A stretch of DNA of 64,000 nucleotides from Nematostella vectensis (taxonomy: Eukaryota; Cnidaria; Anthozoa; Actiniaria; Edwardsiidae). The stretch covers positions 4,827,501-4,891,500 of the forward strand of contig NC_064043.1 in NCBI RefSeq assembly GCF_932526225.1. Direction: 5' to 3'. Under the pieces are notes generated by a model that saw nothing but the letters and a program-made list of their open reading frames with translations, made no database searches and had not been told where the DNA came from. Below are positions 40,409-51,600 of the stretch, piece after piece. How positions within the stretch are numbered: the stretch's first letter is position 1; every line of letters starts with the position of its first letter. The position numbers were made by a program, and so were the translations under genes.

Positions 40409-40518
40409 ATTATGTATGGTGTAATGTATTTTGTAGTTAGCTGACCCTACCGGTAATTCAGTTGTAAAAGAACTGCAAACGGTTGAAATAAACGAGCATT
40501 ATTATTATTATTATTATT
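39225..40518 (+). mobile_element. 5'-truncated non-LTR retrotransposon (CR1/Jockey-like)
   Basis: Compared with sister units, which read GATTATGTTCATAATCCAGC without a break, unit 15 is interrupted after TTCATAA at 39224 and resumes at AATCCAGC at 40521. The insert ends in a short 3' UTR and an ATT-type microsatellite tail (about 40499-40520), as in many CR1/L2-like elements. A 4-bp ATAA may be a target-site duplication, but it overlaps the tail and is ambiguous. Present in this one unit only. Confidence 0.92.
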
Positions 40519-41406
40519 ATAATCCAGCATTTTCGAAAAAATAGAAAATTTGGATTTCCATCTTGTTGGAAAAAACATGCTATCAAAAGAAAGACCCTAA
40601 AGTATTCCTGTTCCTTGCCTCACATTCTTGTCTTTAACTTCCTTGCATTACTTAAATAAACTTTGGCTTATAGCTAATCAGAAACATCAACATCGAAGGA
40701 GCTCCACAGTGTCAATATAATAAACTCTTGAAGCATTTTGTCAGTTAATGAGGAGATTATCGTATATGAGAAGAATAAGCCAAGCAAGAAAGACTCCTAT
40801 TTTCAAGCAGAACAGGGATGCTTTGATTAGTGACAAACACTCACTTGTGTTCTGCTGGGCGGAGAGAATTCAAACATAGCAAATAATCAATACACTCGAC
40901 AAAGTGGTGAAGCATTATATTAAACCAGCATCTGATCAAACTTTCAACAGCTATGTGTAAAAGACTTTCACAAAATGTTATGAAAGATATCACCAAGTAT
41001 CATATGATATTTAGATTACACTCTTTTATTAAAAAAAAAACGTTTAATTTTCCTCTAAAGGCATATCTTTGGCTGAAAAGAGGAAATAAAGCCTCTAGGA
41101 TACCTTGATTTATGTACAGTAATGGCATACATCCTGTTCTTGTTTAACAAAGTAAGGATGCTTGAAAACCCAACTCGAACGTTTGCCTTAGTGCGTCACC
41201 AAATCTGTTGCACTACGGGGAGAGTATAATATTGAGGTGGTTAGCAGTTTTGATGCACAATGTGATCTACCGAAAAGACAAATCCTATAATTTCTACACA
41301 AAAAAACACACAGTTTATTGAATTTTCTCAAGTTTATTTCACCTTTACACTAAGATTATATTATTTCTAGCTAAACATGTAGCCCAAGTTTATCAGCTTA
41401 AATCTT

Positions 41407-41735
41407 TTATTGGTTGCAACAATCGGCAACAATGGAGTAGTAGGATTTACACTTCTTCCATCCAGAAGGACAGCTGCCCATCCAGACAATCCCCGAAAGA
41501 GATGCCGATCTGATGTCAGGACCATCGCTGTCGCAAGCGCAAGGAATGCCGCGTTTGCTGAAATGATAGTCACGCTCATCATCGGACATCATGTCGCGGC
41601 CTAAAGAGAGCATAAACTGGGCTTAGAATAAAAGTCGGTAGAGACACATTTTTCATAGTAGAGCTACTCACTGCGAGCGCTGGCGACGGCAACCAAAAGT
41701 GCCAAGCAAACGATAACGATCTTGAACGAGGTCAT
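41407..41735 (-). CDS. Nv1: Nv1 neurotoxin, copy 16 (divergent signal and propeptide)
   Basis: Exons 41735..41672 and 41600..41407, 71-bp intron with TAG acceptor and a GTGAGT donor, while all other copies have GTAAGT. TATA box at 42009-42015. Changes from the consensus: Ala2Thr, Cys19Ser, Arg22Ser at the split codon, Leu31Arg, and Tyr-His-Phe before Ser-Lys-Arg. The mature peptide is still identical to the others, so changes gather in the parts that are removed. Confidence 0.95.
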
Positions 41736-43765
41736 GTTCTCGAATCAACCTGCAAAAAGATCAAATGCGATTGAGTATTATATCAGCACCAAAAAATTAT
41801 GCGGCAACGTCTTTAAATACAGTGTGTCTCAAAGTAAAATGTTGATATTATTCATTTACAAGATACATTAGGGTGTGACCAAAAGATGGGTGTAAGTTTT
41901 CCATCTACTATGTTTGCAAGACGTGCAAATATGTTACCTTTTGTTGAAGAAGTGGATTTCTTGTGCTTGTCTCCAAGTAAGACTTGAATCCCAGAGAAAG
42001 AACTGCTCTATTTATCCCCGCGCCCCGTCCGCTTGACTGCTTATTCATGGCTGAGATTATGCACGAGCTGAGGACCACTTGTAAGATTCTAGTGAGAATG
42101 CGTACAGCAAAGTCAGGGAGGCGAGACGAATTTAAGCTATGACTTGACTCTATAGGACGTATCTTCTGCACTTTTTTTTCGACATGATGGACGTATAGAT
42201 TGTTTAATATTTTGTTTCAAGATATTTTTTATTGTGTATCTTATCGGAAACATCGAGCGATGGCTACACAGTGTCAATATAATGAGCTTCTTGGAGCACT
42301 TTCGTTGAGGGGATCATCATAAAATCAGTGGAGTAGGGACAAACAAGAAAGCCTATGATGTCAAACAATAAGTGGTAAGCTTTGATTGTCACACTCGTTC
42401 TGTCGTGCAATGGTCGTGCTCCAGCGGAGAGAATCCAGACAAACAATAACATACCAATTTCCGTTATATAGGCTTCTAAGCAATAGACTACTCTGGATAA
42501 GTTAGGCATTATCCTAGAATAGCCCGCGGTGGGAGTGGGTTGTGCAGGGTGCGTGCATACCCTCTTATTAATAATCCATTAATCTCTGATATAACAAACA
42601 GACCAACAGGCCAACATATTCATTGAAAGGTTACTCGACTTACGCCCTCTCATTAATTCTTATTAATCAATATTTATCTCTGATATAACAAACAATAAGC
42701 GGCCAATGTTCATTGAAAGGTTACTCGGCATAAAAGTATTAACCTGAAGTAGACCGTTGCCAAAATAGCCACTGCTTGTGTGGTAGAACATATATGAAGA
42801 GTTCAACGGAAAAACTTTCAGAGAATATTTCATGCACGAACTAATTATTATTCTTTTAGAATGACATTATATACTGCATCAATATCTTCTCCTAATCTCC
42901 TTTGTTGATTTTTCGAGCGTCCCACTTCATTGACTTTTAGAAGAGGTTTTCTAGAATCAAACGATTATCAAACCTATTGCTTGTCCTTTCTAGCTCCAGG
43001 CTCCAAAGCAATGCACTTCTCTGACAAGTTAGGCATTCTCCTGAAAAAACCCCTGAACAGTGTGAATCTTAGGGGGGTACAGTAGGTTATATCTTATTGA
43101 ATGATCGTCAAATCACCCCACCCCCCTCCACATCAGTAAAACCTTGATACGCGGCTAGCTGTCTAGACTAGCCACAAACATTCCTTGATACTATTACAGC
43201 ATTTTACATACTGCATCTCAATATCTCGATCTCTAAGGCTAGTATTTCTAGAACCAAAAGATTATGTTCATACCCCAGCATTTTCGAAAAAATAGAAAAT
43301 TTGGACTTCCATCTTGTCGGAAAAAAATGCTATCAAAAGAAAGACCCTAAAGTTTTCCTGTTCCTTGCCTCACATTCTTGTCTTTAACTTCTTTGCATTA
43401 CTTAGATAAACTTTGGCTTATAGCTAATCAGAAACATCAACATCGAAGGAGCTCCACAGTGTCAATATAATAAACTCTTGAAGCATTTTGTCAGTTAATG
43501 AGGAGATTATCGTATATGAGAAGAATAAGCCAAGCAAGAAAGTCTCCTATTTTCAAGCAGAACAGGGATGCTTTGATCAGTGACAAACACTCACTTGTGT
43601 TCTGCTGGGCGGGGAGAATTCAAACAAAGCAAATATTCAATACACCCGACAAAGTGGTGAAGCATCATATTAAACTAGCATCTGATCAAACTTTCAACAG
43701 CTATGTGTAAAAGACTTTCACAAAATGTTATGAAAGATATCACCAAGTATCATATGATATTTAGA

Positions 43766-44910
43766 TTTACATATTCATTGAAAGGCTACTCGACTTACGC
43801 CCTCTCATTAATTCTTATTTGTCCATTTATCTTTGATATAACAAACAATAAGCGGCCAATGTTCATTGAAAGGCTACTCGGCATAAAAGTATTAACCTGA
43901 AGTAGACCGTTGCCAAAATAGCCACTGTTTGTGTGGTAGAACATATATGAAGAGTTAAACGTAAAGACTTTTAGAGAATATTTCATGCACGCACTAATTG
44001 TTATTTCTTTATAATAGAATGACATTATAGACTGCATCAATATCTTATCCTAATCTCCTTGGCTGATTTTTTCGAGCATCCAACTTCATTGACTTTTAGA
44101 AGAGGTTTTCTAGAATCAAACGATTATCAAACCTATTGCTTGTCCTTTCTAGCTCCAGGCTCCAAAGCAATGAACTTCTCTGATAAGTTAGGCATTCTCC
44201 TGAAAAAGCCCCTGAACAGTGTGAATCTTAAGGGGGTATAGTGGGTTATATCTTATTGAATGATCGTCAAATCCCCCCACCCCCCTCCACATCAGTAAAA
44301 CCTTGATACGCTGCTAGCTGTCTAGACTAGCCACAAACATTCCTTGATACTATTACAGCATTTTACATACTGCATCTCAATATCTCGATCTCTAAGGCTA
44401 GTATTTCTAGAACCAAAATATTATATTCATACCCCTGCATTTTCGAAAAAATAGAAAAGCTGGACTTCCATCTTGTCGGAAAAAAAATGCTATCAAAAGA
44501 AAGACCCTAAAGTTTTCCTGTTCCATGCCTCACATCCTTGTCTTCAACTTCCTTGCATTACTTAAATAAACTTTGGCTTATAGCTAATCAAAAACATCGA
44601 GGGAGCTTCACAGTGTCAATATAATAACCTCTTGAAGCATTTTGTCAGTTAATGAGGAGATTACCGTATATGAAAGGGATAAGCCAAGCAAAAAAGCCTC
44701 CTATTTTCAAGCAGAACAGGGATGCTTTGATCAGTGACAAAAACTCACTTGTGTTCTGTTGGGCGGAGAGAATTCAAACAAAGCAAATATTCAATACACC
44801 CGACAAACCAGCCAGCATCTGATCAAACTTCCAACAGCTATGTGTAAAAGACTTTCACAAAATGTTATGAAAGATATCACCAAGTATCATATGATATTTA
44901 GATTACACTC
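43766..44910. repeat. Partial duplication of spacer inside unit 16
   Basis: At about 43766, after ATATTTAGATT, the sequence jumps back to CATATTCATTGAAAGG (first seen at about 42616) and repeats about 1.15-1.2 kb of spacer up to the A-run near 44920. The second pass has diverged by many substitutions and a loss near 44805. No toxin exon lies in the duplicated part. Confidence 0.85.
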
Positions 44911-45295
44911 TTTTATTAAAAAAAAAACGTTTAATTTTCGTCTAAAGGCATATCTTTGGCTGAAAAGAGGAAATAAAGCCTCTAGGATACCTTGATTTAT
45001 GTCGGGTAATGGCATACACCCTGTTCTTGTTTAACAAAGTAAGGATGCTTGAAAACCCAACTGTTCGAACGTTTGCCTTAGTGCGTCACCAAATCTGTTG
45101 CACTACGGGGAGAGTATAATATTAAGGTGGTTAGCAGTTTTGATGCACAATGTGATCTACCGAAAAGACAAATCCTATAATTTCTACACAAAAAACACAC
45201 AGTTTATTGAATTTTCTCAAGTTTATTTCACCTTTACACTAAGATTATATTATTTCTAGCTAAACATGTAGCCCAAGTTTATCAGCTTAAATCTT

Positions 45296-45624
45296 TTATT
45301 GGTTGCAACAATCGGCAACAATGGAGTAGTAGGATTTACACTTCTTCCATCCAGAAGGACAGCTGCCCATCCAGACAATCCCCGAAAGAGATGCCGATCT
45401 GATGTCAGGACCATCGCTGTCGCAAGCGCAAGGAATGCCGCGTTTGCTCAAATGAAAGTCAAGCTCATCATCGGACATCATGTCGCGGCCTAAAGAGAGC
45501 ATAAGCTGGGCTTAGAATAAAAGTCGGTAGAGACACATTTTTCATAGTAGAGCTACTTACGGCGAGCGCAGGCGACGGCAACCAAAAGTGCCAAGCAAAC
45601 GATAACGATCTTGAACGAGGCCAT
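45296..45624 (-). CDS. Nv1: Nv1 neurotoxin, copy 17 (A/B chimera)
   Basis: Exons 45624..45561 and 45489..45296. The propeptide is class A (Phe-His-Leu), but the 71-bp intron with TAG acceptor is class B, so this copy is a recombinant or keeps an older state. TATA box at 45898-45904. Both poly(A) signals are present downstream. Mature peptide identical to the other copies. Confidence 0.96.
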
Positions 45625-46881
45625 GTTCTCGAATCAACCTGCAAAAAGATCAAATGCGATTGAGTATTATATCAGCATCAAAAAATTATACGGTAGCGTC
45701 TTTGAATACAGTGTGTCTCAAAGTAAAATGTTGATATTATTCATTTACAAGATACATTAAGGTGTGACCAAAAGATGGGTGTAAGTTTTCTATCTACTAT
45801 GTTTGCAAGAAGTGCAAATATGTTACCTTTTGTTGAAGAAGTGGATTTCTTGTGCTTGTCTCCAAGTAAGATTCGAATCCCAGAGAAAGAACTGCTCTAT
45901 TTATCCCCGCGCCCCGTCCGCTTGACTGCTTCTTCATGGCTGAGATTATGCACGAGCTGAGGACCACTTGTAAGATTCTAGTGAGAATGCGTACAGCGAA
46001 GTCAAGGAGGCAAGACGAATTTAAGCTATGACTTGACTCTCTATAGGACGTATCTTCTGCAGTTTTTTTCGTCTTGATGGACGTATAGATTGTTTAATAT
46101 TTTGATTGAAGATATTTTTTATTGTGTATCTTATCAGAAACATCGAGCGATGGCTACACAGTGTCAATATAATGAGCTTCTTGGAGCACTTTCGTTGAGG
46201 GGATCATCATAAAATCAGTGGAGTAGGGACAAACAAGAAAGACTATGATGTCAAACAATAAGTGGTAAGCTTTGATTGTCACACTCGTTCTGTCGTGCAA
46301 TGGTCGTGCTCCAGCGGAGAGAATCCAGACAAACAATAACATACCAATTTCCGTTATATAGGCTTCTAAGCAATAGACTACTCTGGATAAGTTAGGCATT
46401 ATCCTAGAATAGCCCGCGGAGGGAGTGGGTTGCGCAGGGTGCGTGCATACCCTCTTATTAATAATCCATTAATCTCTGATATAACAAACAGACCAACAGG
46501 TCAACATATTCATTGAAAGGCTACTCGACTTACGCCCTCTCATTAATTCTCATTTGTCCATTTATCTTTGATATAACAAACAACAAGCGGGCAATGTTCA
46601 TTAAAAGGTTACTCGGCATAAAAGTATTACCCTGAAGTAGACCGTTGCCAAAATAGCCACTGTTTGTGTGGTAGAACATATATGAAGAGTTCAACGGAAA
46701 GACTTTCAGAGAATATTTCATGTACGAACTAATTGTTATTCTTTTATAATAGAATGACATTATATACTGCATCAATATCTTTTCCTAATCTTCTTGGCTT
46801 TTTCTAGCATCCCACTTCATTGACTTTTAATAGAGGTTTTCTCAACTCAACATGTACCCCAAGTTTATCAGCATAAATCTA

Positions 46882-47216
46882 TTATTGATTGCAACAATCG
46901 GCAACAACGGAGTAGTAGGATTTACACTTCTTCCATCCAGAAGGACAGCTGCCCACCCAGACAATCCCCGAAAGAGATGCCGATCTGATGCCAGGACCAT
47001 CGCTGTCGCAAGCGCAACGCAAGGAATGGCGCGTTTTGCTCAAATGATATTCAAGTTCAGTATCGGACATCATGTCGCGGCCTAAAGAGAGCATAAACTG
47101 GGCTTAGAATAAAAGTCGGTAGAATCACATTTTTCATTATAGAGCTACTTACGGCGAGCGCTGGCGACGGCAACCAAAAGTGCCAAGCAAACGATAACGA
47201 TCTTGAACGAGGCCAT
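46882..47216 (-). CDS. Divergent Nv1-like precursor, copy 18
   Basis: Exons 47216..47153 and 47081..46882; 71-bp intron, TAG acceptor; TATA box at 47490-47496. The frame is open (87 codons). A 5-bp duplication (CGCAA) and a 1-bp insertion together add 6 nt around the processing site, so the dibasic Lys-Arg-Gly-Ile-Pro segment is replaced by KTRHSLR directly before the first cysteine. Five further substitutions are visible: Asp29Thr, Asp32Glu and Phe33Tyr in the propeptide, and Met to Val, Ile to Val and Asp to Gly changes in the toxin domain. All six cysteines remain. The unit is deleted downstream, so the usual poly(A) signals are lost; an ATTAAA variant on the minus strand lies near 46827. 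It may be a functional paralogue with different processing, or a decaying edge copy. Confidence 0.85.
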
Positions 47217-48070
47217 GTTCTCGAATCAACCTGCAAAAAGATCAAATGCGATTGAGTATTATATCAGCATCAAAAAATTATACGCTAGTTTCTTTAAAAA
47301 CAGTGTGTCTCAAAGTAAAATGTTGATATTATTCATTTACAAGATACATTAGGGTGTGACCAAAAGATGGGTGTAAGTTTTCCATCTACTATGTTTGCAA
47401 GACGTGCAAATATGTTACCTTTTGTTGAAGAAGTGGATTTCTTGTGCTTGTCTCCAAGTAAGACTTGAATCCCAGAGAAAGAACTGCTCTATTTATCCCC
47501 GCGCCCCGTCCGCTTGACTGCTTATTCATGGCTAAGATTATGCACGAGCTGAGGACCACTTGTAAGATTCTAGTGAGAATGCGTGCAGCAAAGTCAAGGA
47601 GGCGAGACTAATTTAAGCTATGACTTGGCTCTCTATAGGACGTATCTTCTGCACTTTTTTTTCGACATGATGGACGTATAGATTGTTTAATTGTTTATTG
47701 TGTATCTTATCAGAAACATCGAGCGATGGCTACACACTGTCAATATAATGAGCTTCTTGGAGCACTTTCGTTGAGGGGATCATCATAAAATCAGTGGAGT
47801 AGGGACAAACAAGAAAGCCTATGATGTCAAACAATAAGTGGTAAGCTTTGATTGTCACACTCGTTCTGTCGTGCAATATAGTCGTGCTCCAGCGGAGAGA
47901 ATCCAGACAAACAATAACATACCAATTTCCGTTATATAAGCTTCTAAGCAATAGACTACTCTGGATAAGTTAGGCATTATCCTAGAATAGCCCGTGGAGG
48001 GAGTGGGTTTACACGATGATTATATTATTTCTAGCTAAACATGTAGCCCAAGTATATCAGCTTAAATCTT

Positions 48071-48353
48071 TCATTGGTTGCAACAATCGGCAACAGCGGA
48101 GTAGTAGGATTTACACTTCTTCCATCGAGAAGGACAGCTGCCCATCCAGACAATCCCCGAAAGAGATGCCGATCTGATGTCAGGACCATCGCTGTCGCAA
48201 GCGCAAGGAATGCCGCGTTTTGCTCAAATGATAGTCAAGTCGGACATCATGTCGCGGCCTAAAGAGAGCATAAACTGGGCTTAGAATAAAAGTCGGTAGA
48301 GTCACATTTTTCATAAAAGAGCTACTTACGGCGAGCGCTGGCGACGGCAACCA
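48071..48353 (-). pseudogene. Broken Nv1 copy 19 at array edge
   Basis: Toxin exon 48258..48071 and a remnant of the signal-peptide exon (48353..48330). Homology to Nv1 stops at 48353, so the ATG, first signal-peptide residues, 5' UTR intron, 5' exon and TATA box are gone. The propeptide has a 7-bp deletion and a 1-bp insertion, with an in-frame TGA between them. The toxin-domain frame after that is open, with two substitutions visible. The stop codon is TGA instead of TAA. Downstream, the unit joins other spacer sequence near 48008 and the poly(A) signals are absent. Confidence 0.9.
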
Positions 48354-48649
48354 CAGGTAGCCCAAGCTCTGTCAATAGGTAATTTGAACCGACCGGCTCA
48401 TTGACCGTTAATACAGAGAACATATGAAGTTGATACTTTTTGTAGTATTCTTCCAAAAATTGTAATAAATTCAATCCAACGTGATGTAGTACTTGTAGCT
48501 GTCTATTGTTCCCATGATGAGTACTTGGTGATGTAGTACATGTAGCTTTCTATTATTTCCACGTTTAAGAGATTTAGAGTACATTTGGGGCCGTTTTAGC
48601 GCTGTTTGGTGAGATTTAGAATTCCCCCTATCACTTCCACTATAGAAAG
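48354..48649. other. Unique junction between toxin array and minisatellite
   Basis: No gene seen. It holds a diverged 47-bp direct repeat (GATGTAGTAC at 48483 and 48530, each followed by TGTAGCT-TCTATT). Confidence 0.7.
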
Positions 48650-51600
48650 AAGTGCTTCTTTCTAATCTAATCTAAGTACTTCTTTCTAATCTAATCTAAG
48701 TACTTCTTTCTAATCTAATCTAAGTGCTTCATTCTAATTTAATCTAAGTACTTCTTTCTAATCTAATCTAAGTACTTCTTTCTAATCTAATCTAAGTGCT
48801 TCTTTCTAATCTAATCTAAGTACTTCTTTCTAATCTAATCTAAGTGCTTCTTTCTAATCTAATCTAAGTACTTCTTTCTAATCTAATCTAAGTACTTCTT
48901 TCTAATCTAATCTAAGTACTTCTTTCTAATCTAATCTAAGTGCTTCTTTCAAATCTAATCTAAGTCCTTCTTTCTAATCTAATCTAAGTACTTCTTTCTA
49001 ATCTAATCTAAGTGCTTCTTTCTAATCTAATCTAAGTACTTCTTTCTAATCTAATCTAAGTGCTTCTTTCTAATCTAATCTAAGTGCTTCTTTCTAATCT
49101 AATCTAAGTACTTCTTTCTAATCTAATCTAAGTGCTTCTTTCTAATCTAATCTAAGTACTTCTTTCTAATCTAATCTAAGTGCTTCTTTCTAATCTAATC
49201 TAAGTACTTCTTTCTAATCTAATCTAAGTACTTCTTTCTAACCTAATCTAAGTGCTTCTTTCTAATCTAATCTAAGTACTTCTTTCTAATCTAATCTAAG
49301 TGCTTCTTTCTAATCTAATCTAAGTGCTTCTTTCTAATCTAATCTAAGTACTTCTTTCTAATCTAATCTAAGTACTTCTTTCTAATCTAATCTAAGTACT
49401 TCTTTCTAATCTAATCTAAGTGCTTCTTTCTAATCTAATCTAAGTACTTCTTTCTAATCTAATCTAAGTGCTTCTTTCTAATCTAATCTAAGTGCTTCTT
49501 TCTAATCTAATCTAAGTACTTCTTTCTAATCTAATCTAAGTGCTTCTTTCTAATCTAATCTAAGTACTTCTTTCTAATCTAATCTAAGTGCTTCTTTCTA
49601 ATCTAATCTAAGTACTTCTTTCTAATCTAATCTAAGTACTTCTTTCTAACCTAATCTAAGTGCTTCTTTCTAATCTAATCTAAGTACTTCTTTCTAACCT
49701 AATCTAAGTGCTTCTTTCTAATCTAATCTAAGTACTTCTTTCTAATCTAATCTAAGTGCTTCTTTCTAATCTTATCTAAGTGCTTCTTTCTAATCTAATC
49801 TAAGTACTTCTTTCTAATCTAATCTAAGTGCTTCTTTCTAATCTAATCTAAGTGCTTCTTTCTAATCTAAGTAATTCTGTTTAATTCTAATCTAAGTACT
49901 TCTTTCTAATCTAATCTAAGTACTTCTTTCTAATCTAATCTAAGTACTTCTTTCTAATCTAATCTAAGTGCTGATTTCTAATCTAATCTAAGTGCTTCTT
50001 TCTAATCTAATCTAAGTACTTCTTTCTAATCTAATCTAAGTGCTTCTTTCTAATCTAATCTAAGTACTTCTTTCTAATCTAATCTAAGTACTTCTTTCTA
50101 ATCTAATCTAAGTACTTCTTTCTAATCTAATCTAAGTGCTTCTTTCAAATCTAATCTAAGTCCTTCTTTCTAATCTAATCTAAGTACTTCTTTTTAATCT
50201 AATCTAAGTGCTTCTTTCTAATCTAATCTAAGTACTTCTTTCTAATCTAATCTAAGTGCTTCTTTCTAATCTAATCTAAGTGCTTCTTTCTAATCTAATC
50301 TAAGTACTTCTTTCTAATCTAATCTAAGTGCTTCTTTCTAATCTAATCTAAGTACTTCTTTCTAATCTAATCTAAGTGCTTCTTTCTAATCTAATCTAAG
50401 TACTTCTTTCTAATCTAATCTAAGTGCTTCTTTCTAACCTAATCTAAGTGCTTCTTTCTAATCTAATCTAAGTACTTCTTTCTAATCTAATCTAAGTGCT
50501 TCTTTCTAATCTAATCTAAGTGCTTCTTTCTAATCTAATCTAAGTACTTCTTTCTAATCTAATCTAAGTACTTCTTTCTAATCTAATCTAAGTGCTTCTT
50601 TCTAATCTAATCTAAGTGCTTCTTTCTAATCTAATCTAAGTGCTTCTTTCTAATCTAATCTAAGTGCTTCTTTCTAATCTAATCTAAGTACTTCTTTCTA
50701 AACTAATCTAAGTGCTTCTTTCTAATCTAATCTAAGTACTTCTTTCTAATCTAATCTAAGTGCTTCTTTCTAATCTAATCTAAGTACTTCTTTCTAATCT
50801 AATCTAAGTACTTCTTTCTAACCTAATCTAAGTGCTTCTTTCTAATCTAATCTAAGTACTTCTTTCTAACCTAATCTAAGTGCTTCTTTCTAATCTAATC
50901 TAAGTACTTCTTTCTAATCTAATCTAAGTGCTTCTTTCTAATCTTATCTAAGTGCTTCTTTCTAATCTAATCTAAGTACTTCTTTCTAATCTAATCTAAG
51001 TGCTTCTTTCTAATCTAATCTAAGTGCTTCTTTCTAATCTAAGTAATTCTGTCTAATTCTAATCTAAGTACGTCTTTCTAATCTAATCTAAGTACTTCTT
51101 TCTAATCTAATCTAAGTACTTCTTTCTAACCTAATCTAAGTGCTTCTTTCTAATCTAATCTAAGTACTTCTTTCTAACCTAATCTAAGTGCTTCTTTCTA
51201 ATCTAATCTAAGTACTTCTTTCTAATCTAATCTAAGTGCTTCTTTCTAATCTTATCTAAGTGCTTCTTTCTAATCTAATCTAAGTACTTCTTTCTAATCT
51301 AATCTAAGTGCTTCTTTCTAATCTAATCTAAGTGCTTCTTTCTAATCTAAGTAGTTCTGTCTAATTCTAATCTAAGTACGTCTTTCTAATCTAATCTAAG
51401 TACTTCTTTCTAATCTAATCTAAGTACTTCTTTCTAATCTAATCTAAGTGCTGATTTCTAATCTAATCTAAGTGCTTCTTTCTAATCTAATCTAAGTGCT
51501 TCTTTCTAATCTAATCTAAGTACTTCTTTCTAATCTAATCTAAGTATATCTTTCTCATCTAATCTAAGTGCTTCTTTCTAATCTAATCTAAGTACTTCTT

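Larger units (their letters stand above)
1..48353 (-). repeat. Tandem array of Nv1 neurotoxin gene units
   Basis: Head-to-tail array of about 2.7-kb units, each with one toxin gene on the minus strand. Taking the motif TGATGCACAATG as unit start, units begin at 1, 2722, 5065, 7785, 10487, 13208, 15901, 18622, 20965, 23685, 26379, 29100, 31793, 34512, 37229, 41251 and 45141; two truncated units follow, joined near 46845 and 48008. Most units are 2.69-2.73 kb. Units 2 and 8 are 2343 bp because of a spacer deletion, unit 15 is 4022 bp because of a retrotransposon, and unit 16 is 3890 bp because of an internal duplication. Toxin exons are more uniform than spacers. Concerted evolution of Nv1 is established knowledge; the unit order here is read from the sequence. 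Confidence 0.97.
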
